Shown here: piece by piece, positions 1-5,955 of the stretch | How positions within the stretch are numbered: the first letter of the stretch is position 1 | Layout of the letters: each line of letters begins with the position of its first letter | NCBI GenBank assembly: GCA_007131625.1 | Contig: SLQC01000073.1 | Coordinates: forward strand, 1 to 5,955 | Direction of reading: 5' to 3' | Source: Balneolales bacterium | GTDB taxonomy: Bacteria > Bacteroidota > Rhodothermia > Balneolales > Natronogracilivirgulaceae | DNA length: 5,955 nt | Notes under the pieces: generated by a model | Told to the model about the DNA's origin: nothing | What the model saw: the letters and a program-made list of their open reading frames with translations, nothing else | Databases searched by the model: none | Program-made: the position numbers and the translations under genes

Positions 1-2852
1 ATCTCGTTTTCAAAAAGCGCCAGCCGGTTTTCGGTCAGCTGAATATACGGCCCGTAGCTGTCATTGAGCTGACCGGCCATCTCGTAGTCCTCGCCCCGGA
101 AGGCCAGACGGATTTCCAGGAGCAGGGCCGTCTCCACAGCCCGGCGCACGTCATATGAGTCGCCGAATTCCGTGGATATCCTCGAGCGCCGCGACGCCCA
201 TTCAGCGATGATGGACAGAATTTCGTCCCGCAGTCCCAAAGCGTCATTTCGGTCCATGCGCATATAGATATACAGATCTGTAAGCCGACGGTCGTTATGC
301 ACGCGGTAGGGGTCTTCTTCCAGCTCATCGATCAGATCCAGCAGCATTTCCCGGCGTTGCTCCTCGGCCGAACCCGTCGATTTGGCCAGAGGGGAACCGG
401 CATTGGCTGTCTGGTCACTCGAGATGTGATTGGAAAAGTTAACCGAACCCACAAACCAGGAGGAGCTTGCCCCGCCTGAGCTTCCCCAAAAAGTATCTAC
501 CCCTTGTACGGTATGACTGGTATTCCAGTTGGCAATGAGCTCATCGGGCATAGGGTCACTCACCGTGTTCAGGCCTCCCTTCGATCCATCCCCCAGAAAG
601 GCCATCGAACTGCTGCTTACATGAATCTCCGTGGTTTCCTCCTCGCCGATGAAGCGATTCAATCCCTCTTCTTCGGCATCGTCTTCATACAGCCAACCAT
701 CCGAACTGAAGGCCAGCCGCAATCCCTGCCAGTGATGATCTTCCAGAACATTTAAAAAGAAATCTTCGACCACCGAATTGTTGGAAAAGATGCCGGCAAA
801 AGCTTCCTCAAAAGTATTTTCTGAAATCTCGGTACTTTGGATATTAACCAGCTGCAGTCCATAAGTGTTTGGGACCTCGACATAATTTTGATAAAACCGG
901 ACGAAAGACAACCCTTCAAGGGTGACCGCATTGCCCGGTGCAAAGGCAAAATGGGAGCGGCGAATGTCAGCAACGTCCCCCAAACCGCCGTTAATGGTAA
1001 CCGGAACCCTGCTGATGTCGGCATGCCATATGGTAGCCCCGTTATCGGCAATGATGTCATTGCCGGCCAGGACACCGTTGCTGTTAATGGTCACCCGGTC
1101 ATTAGGATGTCCCAGGATCGATAAATCACCGTCGACAATGATATTTATGTCGTCCTCATTGAAGTTTACGGTTACTCCCTCCTCGATTTCAAGGCCGGCA
1201 CCGGATTCGACGATCAAATCGCCTTCGAGGTTCAGCACCGTGCCGGCCAGGATGACCAGGTCGGCTCCGTCTTTCACGGTGATGTCCTCAATAAGCGTGA
1301 CCACACGTCCGTCACCGCCCAGGGTGGCGCCGTGATTTTCGATGGTGTATTTGAGGGCTTTATAGGCATTGACCCGGCCATAACCCATCTCCTCATTCCA
1401 GCATAAATCCTGGCGAGCTCCCGCTCCCATGGTATAGGTATAACTGCCAACTTTCTCCGCTGTGCTTTCTATAATATATCTGAGCTCATCAACTGTTAAA
1501 GATTCATTAATGGATAATATGAGAGATGCAATTCCGGAAGCGTGTGGTGCAGCAAGGGAAGTTCCCCAACCCCAGATCGTGTAATTCTGATTTTCGTAAT
1601 CGTCTTCTTCATCAAGGAGCGTTCCATCATGCCAAGGATGAAATAACAATGGTTCCTGATCCTGGTTTACTCCATTTGGCGGCTGTCTGTCAGTAGTGGG
1701 AATCAATACACCGGGTGCCATCACATCAAGACCAGTTCCGTACCTGCTTTTCCAATCTGTTTCTGTATCACAGGATACCGGATTGACCCGTTCATCGCAC
1801 ATACTAGACGCCCCAACTGCCATAACGTTTGGCAAGGATGCCGGATATCGCAATTGTGTTGTGTGAGCTTCAAGAGAGTTTCCAGCTGCAAATACTAAAA
1901 GTGTCCCCAGACCATTTCTTCCATATGTCAACGCACTATCAATAGCTTCTTCTAAGATATTCGATTGAGTACCCAGACTCCAGGAATTATTAATAATATG
2001 GGCACCATTTTGCCAGGCAAAGCGAATTCCGTCAGCTTTCTGCTCGCAAATATTTGGACCATCCGTAAGGCTGTGACTAATAGTCATCAGCTGACCTTTA
2101 GAAGCTATTCCAGCCACTCCTTCATTATTATCGGAATCCGCACCTGCAACACCGGCCACAGTCATGCCATGATCACCGTAAATAAGACTGGGTGATTTTC
2201 CCGTTTGACTGTCATAACTTGACCCATGAATATTCGGCAAATCCGGATGATCCATTTCCAGTCCTTGATCTAACACGGCCAGAATGATCCCTGAATGGGA
2301 TTGAGTAATTTTCCAAGCATCCAGAGCCTGAATATCACTTCCGGCGAAACCTCCGTATTGGCCGGTATTGTTCATGTTCCACTGATCATCAAATTTAGGA
2401 TCATTAACAGTCTCAATTAATACTCCTTGTATAAAATCTGGCTGTGCGGCACTAAAGTAACCGGTTTCATAAAATAGATTGGCCATCTCCAATGAATTGC
2501 CCGTAGATTGGCGATCACAGGCCAAGGTGTGCCATAAAGGCATGAACTGGTTACGACTTTTTATTTTCACACCATGCGTTTGCGCCAGTTCTTCCAATAG
2601 TCTGACATCATCGGCTTTGTGCAACCTGACATAAAACAGGTGTGACAGGCCCACTTCATCACCATTTTTTGTATAAAAATACGGCGCATGATAGGTGATT
2701 CCCACGGAAGACAAATCTAATTCAGCTTTATTGTCCTCAACTGCAGTCCAGTAACTAATTTTTTCAGTACTTCCCGGTTTATGAGGAATCCGGGCTGCAC
2801 TGAACTCAAACCGTTTAATCTCATAAATACGCTCTCTGCTTGTTTGAATTTG

Positions 2853-2855
2853 CTA
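2853..2855 (-). other. In-frame TAG stop separating signal peptide/propeptide start from the protease body
   Basis: Codons read ...CAG? is not visible here; what is seen is CTT TGC-side residues LQTLH, then TAG, then QIQTSRERIYEIK in the same frame. The 950 codons after it remain open to the window edge. No indel is needed to join the two halves, so a single substitution (for example from CAG, GAG or AAG) explains it. The first ATG downstream lies near 2543, well inside the propeptide and without a signal peptide. Confidence 0.9.
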
Positions 2856-2935
2856 ATGCAAAGTTTGTAATTCCGGTTTCTCATCAAACAGAAGAAACCA
2901 TTTATCGGTTTTGAGTTGAAGTGGTTGTTTTTCTC

Positions 2936-2966
2936 CATTATACCAATAATATTGTTCGGTAGATTG
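2936..2966 (-). repeat. 31-bp repeat, copy 1 (protease gene, encodes STEQYYWYN)
   Basis: Lies within the protease gene just after the signal peptide. It matches 5550-5580 in 30 of 31 positions, with one substitution (Gln codon CAA here, His codon CAC in the other copy). Confidence 0.9.
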
Positions 2967-3028
2967 GGCAGTTACCGCTGATGCCAGCAACATTACGACG
3001 ATGATATACGAAGCAAGTTTCATGATCT

Positions 3029-3583
3029 TTACTCCAGATTTGATCGGGATCCCCAAAAAACATTGAATGTAACAGGATGCCCTGAATATTCACGTTTTAA
3101 CATAACCATGTAACTCCCTCTTACACCCATTGTGGCAGTACCTGCGGTAATTTCGATTCTATAAGACAACGTATCACAGGACAGGTATACATTTTGCTCT
3201 TTTACATGTATCCAGTGTGGCATTCCCCGTGTTACTCCGACCAGCAGAAAATATTCGTCAAGATCGATTTCAGGTGCCCCATCATTACAAATGATATAAC
3301 GATCAAAATCTTCCTGTTCCGTAATTATCAGCTCGACATCGCTCAACTCTTCAGGACCAAAGTCTGACATACGGGATCTCAACTCTATATTTTTCCAATT
3401 AGGCCGGCACAGACTCACACCATCATGTCCTCCGGGAAGCGGTACTCCGGGACTTCGATTCAATTCCACAAATGAAACGGCTGTCTCCTCCTTTTCGCAA
3501 TTAATATGCGGACCGCTATCAAAAAGATTGCAGCTTGTCAGAAAGAAGAGCCATAGTATAGCTGATATAGGGATTTTTTTCAT
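3029..3583 (-). CDS. Small putative lipoprotein upstream of the subtilase (PrcB-like by position)
   Basis: This 184-residue protein begins MKKIPISAILWLFFLTSC, a signal peptide ending in a lipobox (LTSC) with Cys18 as the predicted lipidated residue, so it should be membrane-anchored outside the cytoplasm. The mature part has four more cysteines (in NCEKEE, LCRPNW, IICNDG and LSCDTL) that could form disulfides, and its C-terminal half (YFLLVGVTRG...VYLSCDTLSYRIEI...SYMVMLKREY) alternates like a small beta domain. I do not recognise a family with certainty. Stop and protease ATG are 5 bp apart, so the two are probably co-transcribed. In Treponema denticola a small lipoprotein, PrcB, is encoded beside the subtilisin-like PrtP, and the C-terminal half here is weakly reminiscent of PrcB; a chaperone, inhibitor or partner role is inference. 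ATG 3583 is preferred to ATG 3613, because the longer form adds only MIIIIRADDT before the signal peptide and would begin at a candidate promoter box. Confidence 0.8.
   Translation of the reverse strand: MKKIPISAILWLFFLTSCNLFDSGPHINCEKEETAVSFVELNRSPGVPLPGGHDGVSLCRPNWKNIELRSRMSDFGPEELSDVELIITEQEDFDRYIICNDGAPEIDLDEYFLLVGVTRGMPHWIHVKEQNVYLSCDTLSYRIEITAGTATMGVRGSYMVMLKREYSGHPVTFNVFWGSRSNLE
3032..3035 (-). promoter_or_regulatory. Shine-Dalgarno GGAG for the protease gene
   Basis: The minus strand reads GGAGTAAAGATCATG, giving GGAG with an 8-nt spacer before ATG 3023. The motif overlaps the last codons of the lipoprotein gene (GAG TAA), which suggests coupled translation. It supports ATG 3023 over the in-frame ATG at 3056, which lies inside the upstream gene and would put GIPIKSGVKI before a good signal peptide. 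Confidence 0.65.
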
Positions 3584-3781
3584 TGTATCATCGGCCCTGA
3601 TGATAATGATCAAATATACATGCTTTTACATAAGGTAGTGTAATCCCTGATAAAGTCAAGATAAATATTATTTTTTTTTAATAAATGATAACTGAAGCTG
3701 CTTATGTCCTTATTAAATTAAAAAAGATTTCAATGGTGAATGACAACCTATCGCGACTCGATAAGCCGGCTTCTAAAGATC
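3584..3781. other. AT-rich intergenic region upstream of the lipoprotein gene
   Basis: No gene is seen. The stretch holds the candidate promoter, an A/T tract (around 3661-3690, A-tract on the minus strand upstream of the promoter) and a perfect 10-bp palindrome AAGCCGGCTT at 3763-3772 just past the end of the decayed propeller gene. The palindrome has no loop or adjacent T-run, so I do not call it a terminator. Confidence 0.6.
3611..3618 (-). promoter_or_regulatory. Candidate Bacteroidota -7 box (TATATTTG) for the lipoprotein-protease operon
   Basis: On the minus strand TATATTTG matches the Bacteroidota -7 consensus TAnnTTTG and lies 27 bp before ATG 3583. No clear TTG sits at the expected -33 distance. 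A sigma-70-like alternative, TTGACT (3659-3654) with TACCTT (3637-3632) at a 16-bp spacing, lies just upstream. Which one is used cannot be decided from sequence. Confidence 0.35.
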
Positions 3782-3837
3782 TTATGGAATAGCCCTAAAC
3801 GGATTCTGACAGCGGATCACACCGTCGTTACCTGCAA

Positions 3838-3839
3838 CC
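3838..3839 (-). other. Probable one-base insertion (frameshift) in the propeller pseudogene
   Basis: The minus strand reads CTG TAT GGT TGC AGG TAA. With one G fewer it reads CTG TAT GTT GCA GGT AAC GAC GGT GTG ATC, giving LYVAGNDGVI, a typical blade strand after a D-x-LY motif. The shifted frame then runs to TAA at 3784-3782. The fit to propeller sequence is the argument; no homologue was aligned. Confidence 0.6.
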
Positions 3840-4203
3840 ATACAGTATATCGGTTCGCTCATCATACCATAAATCGCGTATGAATCTCAGTTCCGATGAT
3901 TTCTCTATTTCATGTACTGTTTCACTATAGTCTTTGGAAACAAAAAGACCGGAGCCTCCGGATAAAACCACCCCTCCAATATTCGGGTGCGTCAGAATCG
4001 AATGTCTTCCATCAAGCTCTGTATAGTTGTATTCACGAGCCCTCCACTCTCCTCCAACCTCGTTTGAGCGAATGACCGGTGACCCGTCATAACCCAGATA
4101 AATGATATCGGCATCCATGGCATCAAATGCCATGGAAGTAATACTTCCGACCGTAAAAGAATTTCTGACTATCTCCCATGTTTTTTCCTGATCTTCCGAT
4201 TTA

Positions 4204-4211
4204 TAAAATAT
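4204..4211. repeat. Left target-site duplication TAAAATAT
   Basis: This 8-bp sequence directly abuts the left inverted end and is repeated exactly at 5245-5252. Removing the element and one copy restores the propeller reading frame. Confidence 0.92.
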
Positions 4212-4224
4212 AATGACTGTCCGT
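4212..4224 (+). repeat. Left terminal inverted repeat of the IS (13 bp)
   Basis: AATGACTGTCCGT, a perfect inverted match to 5232-5244. The match stops at the 14th base (left continues GACC, right TTTA). Confidence 0.92.
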
Positions 4225-4235
4225 GACCTATAACA

Positions 4236-5156
4236 TCAACACCATCGATATTGTAAACCGGTATGCAACAATCGTTCAAATTGGTTTTTCTGATCATATC
4301 TGCGATTAAATTTCCAGCAGAACTTGTTCAGATAGTTCTGAAGATAAGGTGAATGAACACTATGGTGAATTCCCAATATCACACGCTTGACATTACTTAT
4401 AGCCGTATGAACCCAGGTAAAGAGTTTGCTTATCCGTTTTGGGTCATTGGAAATGGTAATATGATGCCGATTGACTATTTGATCCAGAATGTTGTAACTC
4501 TTGTGACCATCGGTGTGGAGAGTTGCCGATTCATCTATTTTTCCATCTACCAGAGATTCCACATGTTTACCGGTTATATTCGAAACCACTTGCATGGTCA
4601 ATTTACCGCATTTTCGGCCCTCTTTGCGATTTTTCTTTCGAAACTGGTTGGCCGTTGGTTCCGATTCCACGGCAATCAGTACACCGGCTTTACCGGTAGA
4701 TCCGCGACCGGCTTTATTAGGCTTCTGATGCGGATCACCAACCTCAAAAAAAGCGTCATCCAATTCAATATAGCCGGTAAGTTCGTATTCGCTGTCTCGT
4801 TTGCCCATTACAGTACGAATTTTATGAAGCATGTACCAAATCGGTTCATATCGCTTATATCCCAGCTGCCGCTGAAGCTCCAGTGCCGTAAAGCTCTTTT
4901 TGGTGGCCGTTACCAGGTGAATAGCCATCAACCACAAGCGGTAAGGAAGTTTGGATTGTTCCATGATCGTCCCGCTTCGCAGTCGCTGGCGGGCACCACA
5001 ATTTTTACATTGGAACGATTCCACGGTCTGTTGCCAATAATGCTGGTCATATCCGCATTTGCGACATATGACGCCTTGTTTATCACGAAGCTGTTTAACA
5101 GACATCAGGGCACTGTACTCATTGGGAAACCGTTCATTGAATTCCATCAAATTCAT
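4236..5156 (-). CDS. IS1595-family transposase
   Basis: This 306-residue protein catalyses cut-and-paste-type movement of the surrounding element by binding its inverted ends. An N-terminal zinc ribbon is visible (C31-x2-C34, C50-x2-C53, in CRKCGY and CKNCGARQ), followed by a helical DNA-binding region (FTALELQRQLGYKRYEPIWYMLHKIR). The catalytic core shows the first Asp in YIELDDAFFEVG (Asp133/134), the second in LHTDGHKSYN (Asp216) and the third-position Asn/Lys in HTAISNVKRVILG (Asn255), the DDN-K arrangement I associate with this family. The C-terminal YLNKFCWKFNRRYD block is also typical, although I would expect Glu where Lys is seen in YLNKF. I start at ATG 5156 (MNLMEFNERFP), since relatives usually begin close to such a block; the frame stays open to ATG 5210, which would add 18 residues of unlikely leader. 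No clear Shine-Dalgarno is seen. Stop TGA lies 24 bp inside the left end. Confidence 0.9.
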   Translation of the reverse strand: MNLMEFNERFPNEYSALMSVKQLRDKQGVICRKCGYDQHYWQQTVESFQCKNCGARQRLRSGTIMEQSKLPYRLWLMAIHLVTATKKSFTALELQRQLGYKRYEPIWYMLHKIRTVMGKRDSEYELTGYIELDDAFFEVGDPHQKPNKAGRGSTGKAGVLIAVESEPTANQFRKKNRKEGRKCGKLTMQVVSNITGKHVESLVDGKIDESATLHTDGHKSYNILDQIVNRHHITISNDPKRISKLFTWVHTAISNVKRVILGIHHSVHSPYLQNYLNKFCWKFNRRYDQKNQFERLLHTGLQYRWC

Positions 5157-5231
5157 AATATGTGCCGATTTTGTGTGAATAGTTACGATTATCACACATA
5201 TAACGCACATATCATCTAATTATTATATAAA

Positions 5232-5244
5232 ACGGACAGTCATT
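5232..5244 (-). repeat. Right terminal inverted repeat of the IS (13 bp)
   Basis: ACGGACAGTCATT on the plus strand, the reverse complement of the left end. It lies upstream of the transposase gene. Confidence 0.92.
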
Positions 5245-5252
5245 TAAAATAT
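5245..5252. repeat. Right target-site duplication TAAAATAT
   Basis: Exact match of 4204-4211, directly abutting the right inverted end. The first stop codon met by the interrupted gene (TAA 5246-5244) is created across this junction. Confidence 0.92.
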
Positions 5253-5501
5253 TGGTGCCATGTAGCCACTCTCTCCAAATGCCCATACAATATCCAGGTC
5301 GATTGTGTGCCAGGCCATTCCAAAACGTAACGCAGAAGGATTATCATTTTCCGGCCTAACTTGCTTCCACTCAAAGCCGCTGTCTTCGGATCGATAGATG
5401 GTTCCGCCACCCGCAAGCAACAAGTCGGGATTATGTGGCGACCGCACTATATCCCGAACCCCCAAAAATTTTCGATCTGGAAAACGATAAGCCTGGCAGT
5501 T

Positions 5502-5587
5502 TTAAAAGTTATCGACTTGATAATCTTATAGTTCAGAGTTATTTTTTTTCATTATACCAATAATAGTGTTCGGTAGATTGAATGATT
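5502..5587. other. Spacer between kinase gene and propeller remnant
   Basis: Apart from the 31-bp relic the spacer is AT-rich and has stops in the reading frames of both neighbours. I see no terminator hairpin and no convincing promoter. A short frame, MKKNNSEL, starts inside the relic but has nothing to support it as a gene. Confidence 0.55.
5550..5580 (-). repeat. 31-bp repeat, copy 2: relic of a second subtilase gene 5' end
   Basis: The minus strand encodes QSTEHYYWYNEKK before a stop, against QSTEQYYWYNGEKQ in the protease. Similarity continues weakly into a T-rich tract on the left side (3' in reading direction) and ends abruptly towards the kinase gene; no signal peptide codons remain. 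It lies 7 bp beyond the kinase stop codon. I read it as a fragment of a lost paralogue; a recombination scar is the alternative. Confidence 0.7.
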
Positions 5588-5955
5588 TCAAATGTGCCTG
5601 TACGGGCCTCTCCAGATAGCATATTTTTCATCCCACTCCCACCCCGGAAGATGTATATTCGTTTTTTTTAGTGGCCAATGGCCTTTCAGTCGTTTTGACA
5701 CCGATTCCTGACCTGGAACGGCACTTATAGAAGCCGCCTGTTCTACACTGATGGCACCTACGGCAGCCGCGTTTGTAATGGCGTCAACAGGTGATGCCTG
5801 CCTGGTAACAGCATAAAGAAATCCTGCAATGGCGCAGTCTCCCGAGCCGGTTGTCCCAACTACCTGTGTTTCAAAACACGGTTTTAAAATTTCCAGATTC
5901 TCCCACCCTGTAAAGGATTGATTGGCAGGATCTATTTTCGATAAACGATCAGCAT
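5588..5955 (-). CDS. PfkB-family carbohydrate (ribokinase-like) kinase, C-terminal part; 5' end outside window
   Basis: The visible 121 codons (first full codon at 5953, stop TGA 5590-5588) carry the C-terminal signature of the ribokinase/PfkB fold: VVGTTGSGDCAIAGFLYAV, where the GxGD box supplies the anion hole and Asp39 of the fragment (5839-5837) is the expected catalytic base that activates the sugar hydroxyl for phosphorylation by ATP. It is followed by the usual helix with small residues (DAITNAAAVGAISVE). The family is cytoplasmic and phosphorylates sugars or nucleosides; the substrate-binding N-terminal part is not in the window, so the substrate is unknown. The tail after the core (KGHWPLKKTNIHLPGWEWDEK to YRHI) is tryptophan-rich and somewhat longer than in ribokinase. 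The box has GTTGSGD rather than the commoner G-A-G-D form. Nothing downstream suggests an operon with intact genes. Confidence 0.87.
   Translation of the reverse strand, partial: ADRLSKIDPANQSFTGWENLEILKPCFETQVVGTTGSGDCAIAGFLYAVTRQASPVDAITNAAAVGAISVEQAASISAVPGQESVSKRLKGHWPLKKTNIHLPGWEWDEKYAIWRGPYRHI

Larger units (their letters stand above)
1..3023 (-). pseudogene. Secreted subtilisin-like (S8) protease with beta-helix-like C-terminus; in-frame TAG at codon 57; 3' end outside window
   Basis: One reading frame runs from ATG 3023 to the left edge (1007 codons), broken only by TAG at 2855-2853. Residues 1-20 are a signal peptide (MKLASYIIVVMLLASAVTAQ), so the product would be exported. Residues about 21-215 resemble a Bacteroidota subtilase propeptide. 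The S8 catalytic domain spans about 225-555: Asp252 in AVLDQGLEMDHPDL, His285 in GDHGMTVAGVAGA, oxyanion Asn382 in FAAGNS and Ser489 in GTSLAAPHASG, so all key residues are present; DQG and HGM are variants of the usual D[ST]G and HGT. Residues about 560-830 look like a parallel beta-helix (VILAGTVLNLEGDLIVESG, VTVNF, DGDLSILG), followed by an acidic helical stretch from about 865. A type IX sorting domain might lie beyond the edge. The start is set by GGAG 8 nt upstream. Because TAG separates the signal peptide from the enzyme, I call it a pseudogene; sequencing error or readthrough is possible. Confidence 0.88.
4212..5244 (-). mobile_element. IS1595-type insertion sequence, 1033 bp
   Basis: The element is bounded by perfect 13-bp inverted ends (AATGACTGTCCGT at 4212-4224, its reverse complement at 5232-5244) and an exact 8-bp direct repeat outside them. 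It encodes one transposase with an N-terminal zinc ribbon and a DDE/DDN-type core. The 8-bp duplication and length of about 1 kb fit the IS1595 family. It interrupts the beta-propeller gene, with its transposase in the same direction. Both ends and the transposase frame are intact, so it may still be mobile. Confidence 0.92.
3782..5501 (-). pseudogene. BNR/Asp-box beta-propeller protein gene, 5'-truncated, split by an IS and frameshifted
   Basis: Two coding pieces flank the insertion sequence: 5501-5245 and 4203-3782. Removing the IS and one 8-bp target copy (1041 bp, a multiple of three) joins them in frame as GYMAPIFYKSEDQEKTWEIV, restoring an Asp-box at the junction. Asp-box-like units are IYRSEDSGFEWKQV (about 5403-5361), the restored FYKSEDQEKTW, VIRSNEVGGEW (about 4080-4040) and a weaker LFVSKDYSET (about 3950-3920). 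These are typical of sortilin/BNR-type beta-propellers, often secreted in Bacteroidota, whose ligand cannot be read from sequence. The left piece stops at 3828 (ILYGCR); dropping one G at 3838-3839 instead gives ILYVAGNDGVIRCQNPF and ends at 3782. At the right, the frame is closed by TAA at 5504-5502 with no start codon or signal peptide; the only early candidate is TTG 5465. The gene is therefore a remnant, probably not functional. Confidence 0.82.

Noticed and set aside
752..1335. Several overlapping open frames on both strands over the beta-helix-coding region
   Set aside because: They are shadows of the continuous protease frame, made possible by GC-rich codons; their products look random.
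2717..2938. 73-codon minus-strand frame
   Set aside because: Out-of-frame shadow of the protease propeptide; it begins inside the YYWYNGEK codons and shows no motif.
2853..3056. Separate 67-residue secreted protein starting at ATG 3056
   Set aside because: It is the front of the protease frame cut by TAG 2855; the earlier ATG overlaps the lipoprotein gene, and GGAG supports ATG 3023.
3763..3772. Palindrome AAGCCGGCTT as terminator or operator
   Set aside because: It has no loop and no adjacent T-run, and a 10-bp palindrome can arise by chance.
4353..5219. Long plus-strand reading frame of 288 codons
   Set aside because: It lies antisense to the transposase, whose zinc ribbon and catalytic motifs are clear; the plus-strand product has no recognisable domain.
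5535..5560. TATAAT-like promoter and mini-frame MKKNNSEL in the kinase-propeller spacer
   Set aside because: The TATAAT is part of the protease-coding repeat (WYN codons), the frame is nine codons including the stop, and there is no intact gene behind it.
1..5955. CRISPR array, tRNA, rRNA, defence operon, retron or phage module
   Set aside because: No regularly spaced repeats, tRNA-like folds or hallmark protein motifs were seen on either strand.

Overview
The window looks like a piece of a Bacteroidota-type chromosome (or a sister phylum such as Balneolota). This inference rests on the subtilase propeptide style (signal peptide, then STEQYYWYNGEK, then an LFYVRL / TLAC / NALEMANLFYETG-like region), a candidate TAnnTTTG promoter box, and AT-rich intergenic DNA around coding regions of about 40-60% GC. 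Every supportable gene lies on the minus strand, so the region reads right to left.

Region by region in transcription order: (1) 5955-5588, the C-terminal 121 codons of a PfkB-family sugar kinase entering from the right edge. (2) 5587-5502, a short spacer holding a 31-bp relic that matches the start of the subtilase gene further along. (3) 5501-3782, a decayed gene for a BNR/Asp-box beta-propeller protein. It has lost its 5' end, is split by an IS1595-type insertion sequence (4212-5244, 13-bp perfect inverted ends, 8-bp target duplication TAAAATAT), and appears to carry a one-base insertion near its 3' end. (4) 3781-3584, an AT-rich intergenic stretch with a candidate promoter. (5) 3583-3029, a small lipoprotein gene. 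(6) 3023-1, a large secreted S8 (subtilisin-like) protease with a beta-helix-like C-terminal region, running off the left edge. It has an intact catalytic triad but an in-frame TAG at codon 57.

The lipoprotein and protease genes are 5 bp apart and probably form one operon; the layout recalls the PrcB-PrtP (dentilisin) arrangement of Treponema, but that is an analogy. The stretch from the kinase end to the lipoprotein promoter is a small gene graveyard: a protease-gene relic, a truncated propeller gene and an insertion sequence side by side. I see no convincing new defence, CRISPR, RNA-based or other undescribed system. The most interesting points are the exact reconstruction of the gene broken by the IS, the lone stop codon in an otherwise intact protease, and the near-identical protease 5' fragment behind the kinase gene.
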